The notes beneath the pieces were generated by a model. The model searched no databases. It was given only the letters and a program-made list of their open reading frames with translations, and had not been told where the DNA came from. From assembly GCF_003628535.1 (NCBI RefSeq), contig NZ_RBCI01000007.1, positions 178,684 through 242,683 on the forward strand: a stretch of 64,000 nt of DNA. The letters are read 5' to 3'. The stretch comes from Flavisolibacter nicotianae. Its GTDB lineage: Bacteria > Bacteroidota > Bacteroidia > Chitinophagales > Chitinophagaceae. A program made the position numbers and the translations under genes. Shown here piece after piece: positions 51,460 through 62,720 of the stretch (positions within the stretch are counted from its first letter, which is position 1; every line of letters begins with the position of its first letter).

Positions 51460-51470
51460 TGAGTGGTGAA
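51445..51470. repeat. GTGAGTA-type degenerate tandem run at the end of the GH141-like gene
   Basis: AGTGAGTAGTGAGTAATGAG followed by TGGTGAA spans the stop codon and encodes the last residues V-S-S-E. Its similarity to the run at 35808-35841 indicates a shared repeat type that has supplied the gene end here. Confidence 0.55.
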
Positions 51471-51497
51471 ATAACGAATAGTCGTCCCGGCAAAAAA

Positions 51498-51586
51498 TGA
51501 CCCCGGAGGGGTCAACTGTTAGTAGCCCCGGGTGCAACCCGAGGTATGCGGAATAACCGAAGGACGAGCGGCCCTGAAGGGGTCGA
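51498..51586. repeat. REP-like cluster of three C/G-rich hairpins
   Basis: TGACCCCGGAGGGGTCA (51498-51514) is a perfect 7-bp stem. It is followed by CCCCGGGT-GCA-ACCCGAGG (51526-51544, one mismatch) and an imperfect GGCCCT/AGGGGTC hairpin (about 51568-51586). This arrangement of CCCC-GGGG hairpins with intervening TATGCGGAA is a repeat type seen in intergenic regions of Bacteroidetes genomes. It lies between the GH141-like gene and the oxidoreductase gene and could act in 3'-end protection or termination. Confidence 0.7.
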
Positions 51587-51627
51587 ACAGCAGCTGAATT
51601 AATTATAACAAACAGACATTATCAACC

Positions 51628-52734
51628 ATGTTACGATTAGGAATACTTGGATTGGGTGAAGGAAGAAGCACCATCTCTGCTGCGTTGGCAAGCAGGAAAT
51701 ACGAATTGAAAACGATCTGTGACCGGAACGAAGAACTCTGTCGCCAACGGGCCAAAGAGTTTGACTTTCCGCATTACACCACCGTATACCGGGACATGCT
51801 TGACGATAATGACATCGATGTCATTGCCATTTATACACCCGACCACCTGCATGCGGCGCATGTTAAAGAAGCCCTTTTGCACGGCAAGCATGTGGTCTGC
51901 ACCAAGCCATTGATCGATGACCTGTCAAAAGCGAAAGAGCTGCTGGACCTGCAGCAACAAACCGGTAAAAAAGTTTTTGTCGGCCAGAGCTCCCGTTTTT
52001 TCGAACCCGCCAAACGGCAACGGAAGGATTACGAAGCGGGCCTGCTGGGAGAACTGATCACGATCGAAAGTCATTACCACGCCGACCACCGCTGGTTCCT
52101 GGAAAAACCCTGGGCCCTGGAGTCATCCTTTAAATGGTTGTATGGCGGCTTAAGTCATCCCGTGGATTTCATTCGCTGGTACCTGCCCAACATCGACGAA
52201 GTGATGGGTTACGGCATGATCAGCGCCAACGGCCGGAAAGCGGGACTGAAAAATGAAGACACCATGCATTTTGTTTTCCGGGCGACGGATGGACGAATTG
52301 CACGGGTGAGTGGTGCATTCACGGGACCCATCCAGCCGGCACAACGCGACAGCGGCATGACCTGTATCCTGCGCTGCACGGAAGGCGCCAGCCAGGCCGA
52401 CTACCACGAGCTGCGCTATTCGGTCACGGACAAAAAAGGTGAAGAAAAGGTCGTCACCTGGGGCGATGCGAAACTGAAACATTACTTCCGTTTCGAAGGA
52501 CAAAGCCACCACGCCGGTGAGTATCAAAACTACCTGGACTATTTCGCCGACAGCATCGAAAAAGACTTTACCGCTTTTCCTGACCTGAAAGAAGGCATTG
52601 GCACCATAGCCTTGCTGCAGGCATTGGACAGATCGTTGAAGACAGGAAAGCCGGTGACCGTGGCGGAGATCTTAAATGAATTTGGGTTAAATGATTTGAT
52701 CAATACCGGCAAGGCCTTACGTCCTGTTGAATAG
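51628..52734 (+). CDS. Gfo/Idh/MocA-family NAD(P)-dependent oxidoreductase
   Basis: The 368-residue cytoplasmic enzyme has no signal peptide. The Rossmann start reads L-G-I-L-G-L-G-E-G-R, the strand end is I-C-D-R-N, and the usual E-K-P motif is present as C-T-K93-P-L. The C-terminal alpha/beta domain has G-G-L-S-H-P-V-D-F-I-R-W-Y near residue 175 (the His-containing G-x-x-x-H block) and H-H-A-G-E-Y near 290. The family oxidises sugars, inositols and sugar acids. Position between the last secreted enzyme of run two and a sodium symporter suggests processing of an imported sugar. It follows the REP-like cluster and probably starts a new transcript or a lower-expressed segment. Confidence 0.92.
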   Translation: MLRLGILGLGEGRSTISAALASRKYELKTICDRNEELCRQRAKEFDFPHYTTVYRDMLDDNDIDVIAIYTPDHLHAAHVKEALLHGKHVVCTKPLIDDLSKAKELLDLQQQTGKKVFVGQSSRFFEPAKRQRKDYEAGLLGELITIESHYHADHRWFLEKPWALESSFKWLYGGLSHPVDFIRWYLPNIDEVMGYGMISANGRKAGLKNEDTMHFVFRATDGRIARVSGAFTGPIQPAQRDSGMTCILRCTEGASQADYHELRYSVTDKKGEEKVVTWGDAKLKHYFRFEGQSHHAGEYQNYLDYFADSIEKDFTAFPDLKEGIGTIALLQALDRSLKTGKPVTVAEILNEFGLNDLINTGKALRPVE

Positions 52735-52748
52735 CGAGATAAACCTAG

Positions 52749-52764
52749 AAGAGTGCGACGCAAC
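52749..52764 (-). repeat. Fragment of the dispersed hairpin repeat (copy 4)
   Basis: AAGAGTGCGACGCAAC is identical to the distal end of copy 1 (7645-7660). Only the tail tip is left; the hairpin part is missing. It lies in the 83-base gap between the oxidoreductase and the symporter and is probably a deletion remnant or partial copy. Confidence 0.7.
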
Positions 52765-52817
52765 AGCCGCCGAACAGCGGCAAGGCGCTGGTAACAAAAA
52801 ACAAAGCTGATTTCTGA

Positions 52818-54404
52818 ATGGGTACAAACATATTGGCAAGACTGACAACACTGGATTATGTGATTATCGCAGCTTACCTCGTAATCCTGTTTGCGATTGG
52901 CGTGCGGGCTAGTTTTTCCAAAAAAGAAAAGGGCGTCGAAACGCTTTTCCTCGCCAACAAATCGCTGGGCTGGGCGTCCATCGGCTTCAACATGTGGGGC
53001 ACCAACGTGGGCCCTTCGATGCTGCTTGCCTTTGCCAGCATTGGCTACAGCACGGGGATCGTCGCGGTCAATTTCGACTGGTACGCCTTTGTGTTCCTGT
53101 TCCTGCTGGCCGTTGTGTTTGCGCCGCGTTACCTGGCGGCCAAGGTCACCACGATGCCGGAATTCATGGGCAACCGCTACGGCGATTCCACCCGGGACAT
53201 CCTGGCCTGGTATGCACTGATAAAAATTTTGATTTCCTGGCTTTCACTGGGGTTGTTTGCCGGCGGCTTCCTGGTGCGGCAGATCCTCCGCGTGCCGATG
53301 TGGCAATCGGTGACGGTGCTTGTGTTGTTTGCCGGTTTTTTTGCATTTGCCGGCGGACTGAAAGCCATCGCCCGGGTCAATGTTTTTCAAATGCTGCTGC
53401 TGATCGGCGTCTCGCTGACGCTGACGGTACTGGGCCTGCAAAAGGCCGGCGGGATAGCAGCCGTTTACCACAAAACGCCGAACGATTTCTGGAACCTGGT
53501 ACACCCGGCTTCGGACCCGAAATATCCCTGGTATGCGATCCTGCTGGGTTACCCGGTTTCAGCCGTCGCCTTTTTTTGTACCGACCAGGCAATGGTGCAG
53601 TCAGTGCTTGGGGCCCGCAGCCTGGAGCAGGGACAGCTTGGCGTCAACTTCATCGGCTGGCTCAAGATCCTGTCACTGCCGCTGTTTATCCTTACCGGCA
53701 TTCTTTGCTATGTACTGTTCCCGCACCTCAAAGATCCATCCGAAGCCTACATGACCATGGTGACAAACCTGTTCCCGGCGGGAATGAACGGCCTTGTGAT
53801 CGTGGTGCTGGTGGCAGTGCTGGTGGGCACTATCGGTTCATCGCTCAACGCGTTGAGCACCGTTTTTACCACGGATGTCTATGCGAAAAAGATCAACCCG
53901 GCCGTAAGCGGTGCGCAGCTGGTCAGGGTGGGACGAATAACCGTGGTGGCGGGCTGCCTGTTTGCCATCGGCATGGCGCTGGCGATCGACAACATCAAAG
54001 GCCTGAACCTGTTTGATGTTTTCCAGTCGGTGCTCGGCTTTATTGCACCGCCGCTGGCCGTGGTTTTCCTCCTGTCCGTTTTCTGGAAGCGAACCACACG
54101 CAAAGCCGTGAACGGTGTGCTGTCGATTGGCTCGGCTTTCAGCCTTGGCGTTGGCGTGCTGTATCTCTGGGTGCTGACTCCGGACCGCTATCATTTCTGG
54201 CCGCATTACCTCTTGCTGTCGTTTTACATTTTCGTTTTGTTGCTGCTGATGGCCGTTGTGATTTCACTGCTTGATCCCTCGCCGGTACGGAACGATATAA
54301 AGCTCCAGCCGGTGGCGGCAAAAACCTCGTCGCGGGTTTGGACAATGTGGAGCGCTCTGGCTATCGTAATGGTGGTCTTGTATTTCTTTTTTAACGGACA
54401 TTAA
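52818..54404 (+). CDS. Sodium:solute symporter (SSS/SGLT family)
   Basis: The 528-residue integral membrane protein has about 13-14 hydrophobic segments spread over the length and no cleavable signal. The first helix (L-D-Y-V-I-I-A-A-Y-L-V-I-L-F-A-I-G) and F-L-A-N-K-S-L-G-W-A-S-I-G-F-N-M are typical of SGLT-type transporters; the sodium-site region T-I-G-S-S-L-N-A-L-S-T-V-F-T-T-D-V-Y lies near residue 340. It should import a monosaccharide or sugar acid across the inner membrane with sodium. In this context the cargo is probably a released pectin monosaccharide; the sequence does not tell which. Confidence 0.93.
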   Translation: MGTNILARLTTLDYVIIAAYLVILFAIGVRASFSKKEKGVETLFLANKSLGWASIGFNMWGTNVGPSMLLAFASIGYSTGIVAVNFDWYAFVFLFLLAVVFAPRYLAAKVTTMPEFMGNRYGDSTRDILAWYALIKILISWLSLGLFAGGFLVRQILRVPMWQSVTVLVLFAGFFAFAGGLKAIARVNVFQMLLLIGVSLTLTVLGLQKAGGIAAVYHKTPNDFWNLVHPASDPKYPWYAILLGYPVSAVAFFCTDQAMVQSVLGARSLEQGQLGVNFIGWLKILSLPLFILTGILCYVLFPHLKDPSEAYMTMVTNLFPAGMNGLVIVVLVAVLVGTIGSSLNALSTVFTTDVYAKKINPAVSGAQLVRVGRITVVAGCLFAIGMALAIDNIKGLNLFDVFQSVLGFIAPPLAVVFLLSVFWKRTTRKAVNGVLSIGSAFSLGVGVLYLWVLTPDRYHFWPHYLLLSFYIFVLLLLMAVVISLLDPSPVRNDIKLQPVAAKTSSRVWTMWSALAIVMVVLYFFFNGH

Positions 54405-54480
54405 TGACGAAAGACCGATTTGACATTGTATGAACCTTTCCAAGTATAACTTTTTTTGTGTGACCAGCTTCGGCTCTACG

Positions 54481-56721
54481 ATGAAGCGTTCGTTGCGTCG
54501 CACCCTTGTACGTTCGGTAAGTCTATGCAGCAGGATTTTGAACCACGGAGGCACAGGGTCACGAAAGTTCACCGTGCTGCTCTGTGTCTCCGTGTTCCTG
54601 TGGTTCAACCTATCCGCCCAGCAGGCAACCTGGATCTGGTATCCCGGCGACTACGAGATCTGGCTGAGCAACAACATGCAAAACCGCCGCACCGACCGCG
54701 GTGCCTTTTTCCCGGTGTTCTGGAAGATCGACAGCCATTACCCGCTGATGGATTTTCACAGGGACTATGTGTTGTCGCAGCCAGAGGATGTGACCGTTTA
54801 TGCCGAAGGAAAATACAACGTGAAGCTGGATGGCAGGCTGCTGGAAGGCACACCGCAGACAGTGACGGTGCCTGCCGGCAAGCACAGGATCAATATCAAG
54901 GTGTTTAACCAGGCCGCCGTGCCGGCGATTTACGTGGCGGGAAAAACAATTGTCACCGACAGTTCCTGGCTGGTCACTTTCGAGGACAAGGAATGGATCG
55001 ATGAAACGGGAAAGACCTCGGATGTGTCGGCAACGAAGTGGCTCAACGCGGGCAGCTGGACCTTTACTTCACCCATCCATCCGCCTTCCCAATTCCGGTT
55101 GCCGGTAAAGGCGCAATCGGCCGTTTCCGTTACGAAAAATGGCTCTTCTACTTTGGTTGATTTTGGAAAGGAAACCTTTGGCTTTGTCAGGCTGCACGGC
55201 CTGCAAGGCAAGGGCAAGGTCACCGTCTACTATGGCGAATCAAAAGAGGAGGCCCAGTCGCAGGAAGGGGCCATTGCGTTGGACAGGCTGCAGATTAACA
55301 GTGCATCGAAAACCGATTCGGTGATGCCGCTGTCGAAAGCATTTCGGTATGTCAACATCGAGACCGAACCGGCTGTTCGCCTGGATTCCGTTTCCATGCT
55401 GTACGAGTATGCCGACCTGAAAGACCGGGGTTCGTTCCGTTGTTCGGATGACGAGATCAACCGCATTTATGACGTGTCCAAATACACGCTCCACTTAAAT
55501 ACCCGGGAATTTTTTATCGACGGTATCAAGCGTGACCGCTGGGTGTGGAGCGGCGATGCGTACCAAAGCTACCTGATGAACTATTACCTGTTCTTCGATT
55601 CGCCAACGGTGGAACGAACCATGGCGGCGCTCCGCGGAAAGGATCCCGTCACGGGACATATCAATACCATCATGGATTACACGTTTTACTGGTTCCTCGG
55701 TATTTATGATTACTACCTCTACACCGGTGATAAAACCTTTATCCGGCAGTTTTATCCCCGCATGCAAAGCATGATGGACTATGTGCTGGGCCGGCGAAAC
55801 AAGGATGGCCTGCTGGAAGGCTTGCCCGGCGACTGGATCTTCATTGACTGGGCCAATGGCCTGAGCAAAAAAGGAGAGGTCAGCTTTGAGCAAATGCTTT
55901 TTGCCCGCAGCCTGGAAACGATGGCCCTGTGTGCGGACATCGTCAGCGATGCAGACAGTAAGCACGCCTATACGAAACTGGCAGCCGGCCTGAAGCAGAA
56001 ACTTTTTTCCCTGTACTGGAACCCGGAAAAGCATGCGCTTGTGCACAGCCGTGTAAACGGAAAGCAAACCGACAATGTGACCCGCTACGCCAACATGTTC
56101 GGGATCTTTTTCAACTACTTCAGCGAGCAGCAAAAGCAGGAGGTCAGGCAGCATGTTTTGCTGAATGATGCCGTGCAAAAGATCACCACGCCCTACATGC
56201 GGTTCTACGAACTGGAGGCACTGTGCGCCATGGGCGGGCAGGACTATGTGCTGCAGCAAATGAAGGACTATTGGGGCGGCATGCTGAAGCTGGGTGCGAC
56301 CTCTTTCTGGGAAGAATACAATCCCGCCAAAAAAGGAGCGGAGCATTATGCCATGTACGGCCGTGAATTTGGCAAAAGCCTTTGTCATGCCTGGGGTGCA
56401 AGCCCCATTTACCTCCTGGGTAAATATTACTTGGGTGTGAGGCCGACATCACCGGGTTATGCCACCTATACCGTCGAGCCGAAACTGGGCGGCTTGAAAT
56501 GGATGCAGGGAACCGTGCCGACACCGGCAGGCAACATCGAATTGTCGTGCAGCGAAAAAGAAATTAAGGTGAAAGGGGCCGCCGGCCTGGGAACGCTGGT
56601 GGTGCATAGCAAGCGGCTGCCGGTTTGCAAAGAAGGTAATGTGGAAAGGAAAGGCAACAACCTGTATGAAGTGAAGCTGCAACCGGGCAAAAGCTATACG
56701 ATCGCCTATGCCGCAAACTGA
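54481..56721 (+). CDS. GH78-type alpha-L-rhamnosidase (third), signal peptide derived from the hairpin repeat
   Basis: Two starts are possible: ATG 54430 and ATG 54481; the second is preferred because the intervening 17 residues are not signal-like. Codons 5-42 from 54481 are repeat copy 3, and the signal core V-L-L-C-V-S-V-F-L-W-F comes from it, ending N-L-S-A-Q. The mature part (about 700 residues) lacks the usual N-terminal fibronectin domain. It has jelly-roll segments (Y-N-V-K-L-D-G-R-L-L-E-G) and a helical catalytic domain with F-F-I-D-G-I-K-R-D-R-W-V-W-S-G-D-A-Y and G-D-W-I-F-I-D-W-A. The C-terminal sandwich starts near V-E-P-K-L-G-G-L. This is a short GH78 branch; specificity is unresolved. 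Confidence 0.86.
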   Translation: MKRSLRRTLVRSVSLCSRILNHGGTGSRKFTVLLCVSVFLWFNLSAQQATWIWYPGDYEIWLSNNMQNRRTDRGAFFPVFWKIDSHYPLMDFHRDYVLSQPEDVTVYAEGKYNVKLDGRLLEGTPQTVTVPAGKHRINIKVFNQAAVPAIYVAGKTIVTDSSWLVTFEDKEWIDETGKTSDVSATKWLNAGSWTFTSPIHPPSQFRLPVKAQSAVSVTKNGSSTLVDFGKETFGFVRLHGLQGKGKVTVYYGESKEEAQSQEGAIALDRLQINSASKTDSVMPLSKAFRYVNIETEPAVRLDSVSMLYEYADLKDRGSFRCSDDEINRIYDVSKYTLHLNTREFFIDGIKRDRWVWSGDAYQSYLMNYYLFFDSPTVERTMAALRGKDPVTGHINTIMDYTFYWFLGIYDYYLYTGDKTFIRQFYPRMQSMMDYVLGRRNKDGLLEGLPGDWIFIDWANGLSKKGEVSFEQMLFARSLETMALCADIVSDADSKHAYTKLAAGLKQKLFSLYWNPEKHALVHSRVNGKQTDNVTRYANMFGIFFNYFSEQQKQEVRQHVLLNDAVQKITTPYMRFYELEALCAMGGQDYVLQQMKDYWGGMLKLGATSFWEEYNPAKKGAEHYAMYGREFGKSLCHAWGASPIYLLGKYYLGVRPTSPGYATYTVEPKLGGLKWMQGTVPTPAGNIELSCSEKEIKVKGAAGLGTLVVHSKRLPVCKEGNVERKGNNLYEVKLQPGKSYTIAYAAN
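54492..54606 (+). repeat. Dispersed hairpin repeat, copy 3 (inside GH78 coding sequence)
   Basis: The copy begins GTTGCGTCGCACCCTTGTAC, keeps GTTCGGTAAGTCTATGCAGC and ends GTTCCTGTGGTTC. It has the same length as copy 2 (115 bases), the same orientation relative to its gene, and the same reading frame: R-R-T-L-V-R-S-V-S-L-C-S-R-I-L-N-H-G. The hairpin arms are more diverged than in copies 1 and 2. Confidence 0.9.
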
Positions 56722-56744
56722 TCATTCAAAAACTGATTTGAACA

Positions 56745-60083
<3,339 letters not shown>

Positions 60084-60405
60084 CTGCCATCTGCTGCTGT
60101 TTCGCATAACAAGATAGTCCAACCTTTCAAAAGCGGCCTTTGCCGATAGTGCACAAACTCTTCGTTTGACCGGTTGATCTGTAATAAGATAATCCATCAG
60201 TTTGCGAAAAGATGTCATTGTTTCCACCTGCCTGCTACGGTATTTTTAACCTGCTGATTGGTAAATCCGCTTTTCTGCTTTGCTGAAGCGTCCCTGCTCT
60301 CGACAAAGCCGACGAATTGCTCAGAAAAATTGCTTGCCAGAAGCTACCCTCAGCCTTTCTGCAGGTTTCAACAGCAGCTCATTTGTTTGTTATCAATGTG
60401 CGTGA
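60084..60405. other. Non-coding gap before the CoA-transferase module
   Basis: No convincing gene. A minus-strand ORF (59811-60227) begins here, but two thirds of it is antisense to the LacZ-type gene. ACCGGTT at 60170-60176 resembles the centre of a LacI-type site but its flanks are not symmetric. The gap probably separates the secreted-enzyme transcript from the metabolic module and should hold that module's promoter; no clear -33/-7 pair was seen. Confidence 0.45.
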
Positions 60406-61575
60406 ATGAAAGAAAAAATCATTTTAAAGGGCATTACCTGGGGGCACAGCCGTGGCATCACACCCTTGCTGGCATATGCACAGCGGTTTTCGGAACTCTA
60501 CCCGCAGGTGGACGTGCAATGGAAAAAAAGAACCCTGCAGGAATTTGCCGATTTCCCGATCGAACAACTGACGGCACACTACGACCTGCTCATCATCGAT
60601 CATCCCTGGGTGGGTTGTGCCGCCGCCACCAACTGCGTGCTGCCCCTGGAGCGTTACCTGTCCGAGGCCTATCTTAAAGACCAGCAAAAGAATTCCGTTG
60701 GCGGCTCGCACCAGAGCTACCGCTATAACGGTCATCAATGGGCGCTGGCCATCGATGCGGCCACACCCGTTGCCAGCTACCGTACCGACCTGTTGCAAAA
60801 ACACCGTGTCGCCGTTCCCACCACCTGGGAAGAAGTGTTGGCGTTGGCCAAAGACGGTAAAGTAGCCGTGCCGGCTATTCCCATCGACCTGCTGATGAAT
60901 TTTTACACGTTCTGCCTTGCACACGGCAAAGAACCCTTTCAAAACGACGAAGAGGTGATCGACAGCGAAACGGGACTGCAGGCCCTGCACAGCATGCAGG
61001 AGTTTTATTCGCTGGTCAATAAAAAAATGTTTGGCTACAATCCCATCGCTGTTGCCGAGGCCATGACAAAAGGAGACGAGTTTTGGTATTGTCCGTTTGC
61101 CTATGGCTATTCCAATTATTCTCGGAAGGGCTATGCAAAACACCGGCTGCAGTACACGGATGTGGTTTCTTTCAACGGTGAAAAGCTGCGTACAACCGTT
61201 GGCGGTACTGGCCTTGCGGTTTCGGCTTACAGCCAGCACAAAGAGTGGGCCCTTCGTTTTGCCAAAGAACTGGTTTCACCGGAAGTGCAGGCCACGTTTT
61301 ATGTACAGCACGGCGGGCAGCCGGGACACCTGTCGGCCTGGAAAGATGAAGCGGCCAACCAGCTTTGCAGCAACTATTTCACCAACGTGCTGCCGGCCAT
61401 GGAACGTGGCTACATCAGGCCCCGGTACAACGGCTACCTGCATTTTCAGGATGCCGCGGGTCATCCCATCCGTCGTTTCCTCTGGCATGGCGGACAACCG
61501 GCCAATGTGCTGAAAGACCTGAACAGGATCTACCAACAGTCCCTTTCACTTCAACCTGCTAAAGCTGCTGTATGA
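60406..61575 (+). CDS. Extracellular-solute-binding-protein fold without signal peptide
   Basis: The 389-residue protein matches family-1 substrate-binding proteins of sugar ABC importers: start I-T-W-G-H-S-R-G-I-T-P-L-L-A-Y-A-Q-R-F-S-E-L-Y-P, hinge strand L-L-I-I-D-H-P-W-V-G, Y-R-T-D-L-L-Q-K-H-R-V-A-V-P-T-T-W-E-E-V near residue 130 and G-G-T-G-L-A-V-S-A-Y-S-Q-H near 267. It begins directly with M-K-E-K-I-I-L-K-G, with no hydrophobic segment or lipobox, so it is probably cytoplasmic. No ABC permease or ATPase is near. It overlaps the first CoA-transferase gene by 4 bases, arguing for joint function. A ligand-delivery or sensing role for an acid substrate is a hypothesis only. Confidence 0.78.
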   Translation: MKEKIILKGITWGHSRGITPLLAYAQRFSELYPQVDVQWKKRTLQEFADFPIEQLTAHYDLLIIDHPWVGCAAATNCVLPLERYLSEAYLKDQQKNSVGGSHQSYRYNGHQWALAIDAATPVASYRTDLLQKHRVAVPTTWEEVLALAKDGKVAVPAIPIDLLMNFYTFCLAHGKEPFQNDEEVIDSETGLQALHSMQEFYSLVNKKMFGYNPIAVAEAMTKGDEFWYCPFAYGYSNYSRKGYAKHRLQYTDVVSFNGEKLRTTVGGTGLAVSAYSQHKEWALRFAKELVSPEVQATFYVQHGGQPGHLSAWKDEAANQLCSNYFTNVLPAMERGYIRPRYNGYLHFQDAAGHPIRRFLWHGGQPANVLKDLNRIYQQSLSLQPAKAAV

Positions 61576-62720
61576 AAAACCGTCCACTGCACGGATTGAA
61601 AGTTTTGGAATTTAGCCAGTATCTCTCCGGCCCTTCAGCAGGCCTGCGGCTGGCCGATCTGGGTGCACGGGTGATCAAGATCGAACGGCCCAAAGGCGGC
61701 GATGCCTGCCGGCAACTGGCCATAAAAAACATGTGGGCCGATGAAAGCAGCCTGTTGTTTCATACCATCAACCGCAACAAGGAAAGCTTTGCCGCTGACC
61801 TGAAAAATCCCGAGGATATTATTTGGATCAGGCGCCTGATTAGGGAGGCCGACGTAGTGACGCACAATTTCCGTCCCGGCGTGATGGAAAAGGTGGGATT
61901 GGATTATGCATCCGTGCAGGCCATCAACCCAAAAATTATTTACGCTGAAATTACCGGCTATGGAAAGGAAGGACCCTGGAAGGACAAACCCGGGCAGGAC
62001 CTTCTTCTGCAATCCTTGTCCGGTCTTGCTTATACATCCGGCAACGCCGATGACGACCCGGTTCCGTTTGGCATTGCCATCGCCGATATCCTTTGCGGGG
62101 CGCACCTGGCGCAGGGCATTTTAGCAGCCCTGATCCGTCGTCATAAAAAGGGAATGGGCGCACTGATCGAAGTGAGCCTGCTGGAGTCACTGCTCGATTT
62201 CCAGTTTGAATTGCTGACGACCTATTACGCCGGCGGCGAACAGCCGGTGCGCAGTAACGTAAACAACGGTCACCCGCTGCTAAGCGCACCCTATGGGATT
62301 TTCGAAACGGCTGACGGCTTTTTGGCCATCGCCATGGTGCCGTTGAAAAAGCTGTCACTTGCCTTGCTATGTACACCGCTTGCCAACTTTTCGCAGGACG
62401 ATGCTTTTAGCCGACGGGATGAGATCAAGCAGGTGCTGGCTGACTTTTTAAAGCAGCAGCCTTCTGCGGTTTGGCTGGAGCGTTTGCAGCAGCACGACAT
62501 CTGGTCGATGGAAGTGCTTAACTGGCAGCAGATGAAAGCGCAGGAGGCGTACAAGGTGCTGCAGATGGAGCAAGCGGTTCGAGTCGGTGACAAAGACATC
62601 ATCACCACCCGTTGTCCCATCCGTATCAACGGCGAACGGCTGTTTGCAGATAAACGAGCTCCCAGGCTGGGCGAACAAACCGAAAAAATCAAAGCTGAAC
62701 TCGTAAACCAACTGATATGA
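61572..62720 (+). CDS. CaiB/BaiF-type (family III) CoA-transferase, copy 1
   Basis: The 382-residue cytoplasmic enzyme moves coenzyme A between carboxylic acids. The family start is visible: L-K-V-L-E-F-S-Q-Y-L-S-G-P-S-A-G and L-A-D-L-G-A-R-V-I-K-I-E. N-R-N-K-E-S and R-P-G-V-M-E follow, then Y-A-E-I-T-G-Y-G and G-Q-D-L-L-L-Q. The expected catalytic aspartate is D172 in I-A-I-A-D-I-L-C-G. Start and stop overlap both neighbours by 4 bases (ATGA). The substrate is not identifiable; the context points to a sugar-derived or other carboxylic acid rather than carnitine or oxalate. Confidence 0.92.
   Translation: MKNRPLHGLKVLEFSQYLSGPSAGLRLADLGARVIKIERPKGGDACRQLAIKNMWADESSLLFHTINRNKESFAADLKNPEDIIWIRRLIREADVVTHNFRPGVMEKVGLDYASVQAINPKIIYAEITGYGKEGPWKDKPGQDLLLQSLSGLAYTSGNADDDPVPFGIAIADILCGAHLAQGILAALIRRHKKGMGALIEVSLLESLLDFQFELLTTYYAGGEQPVRSNVNNGHPLLSAPYGIFETADGFLAIAMVPLKKLSLALLCTPLANFSQDDAFSRRDEIKQVLADFLKQQPSAVWLERLQQHDIWSMEVLNWQQMKAQEAYKVLQMEQAVRVGDKDIITTRCPIRINGERLFADKRAPRLGEQTEKIKAELVNQLI

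Noticed and set aside
54447..54460. Possible -7 promoter element upstream of the third GH78 gene
   Set aside because: TAAC followed by a T-run and TG is only a near match, and the spacing to the nearest TTTG (54419-54422) is longer than usual.
60406..61575. Ordinary ABC sugar importer component
   Set aside because: No signal peptide or lipobox, and no permease or ATPase gene in the visible neighbourhood; the overlap is with CoA-transferase genes.
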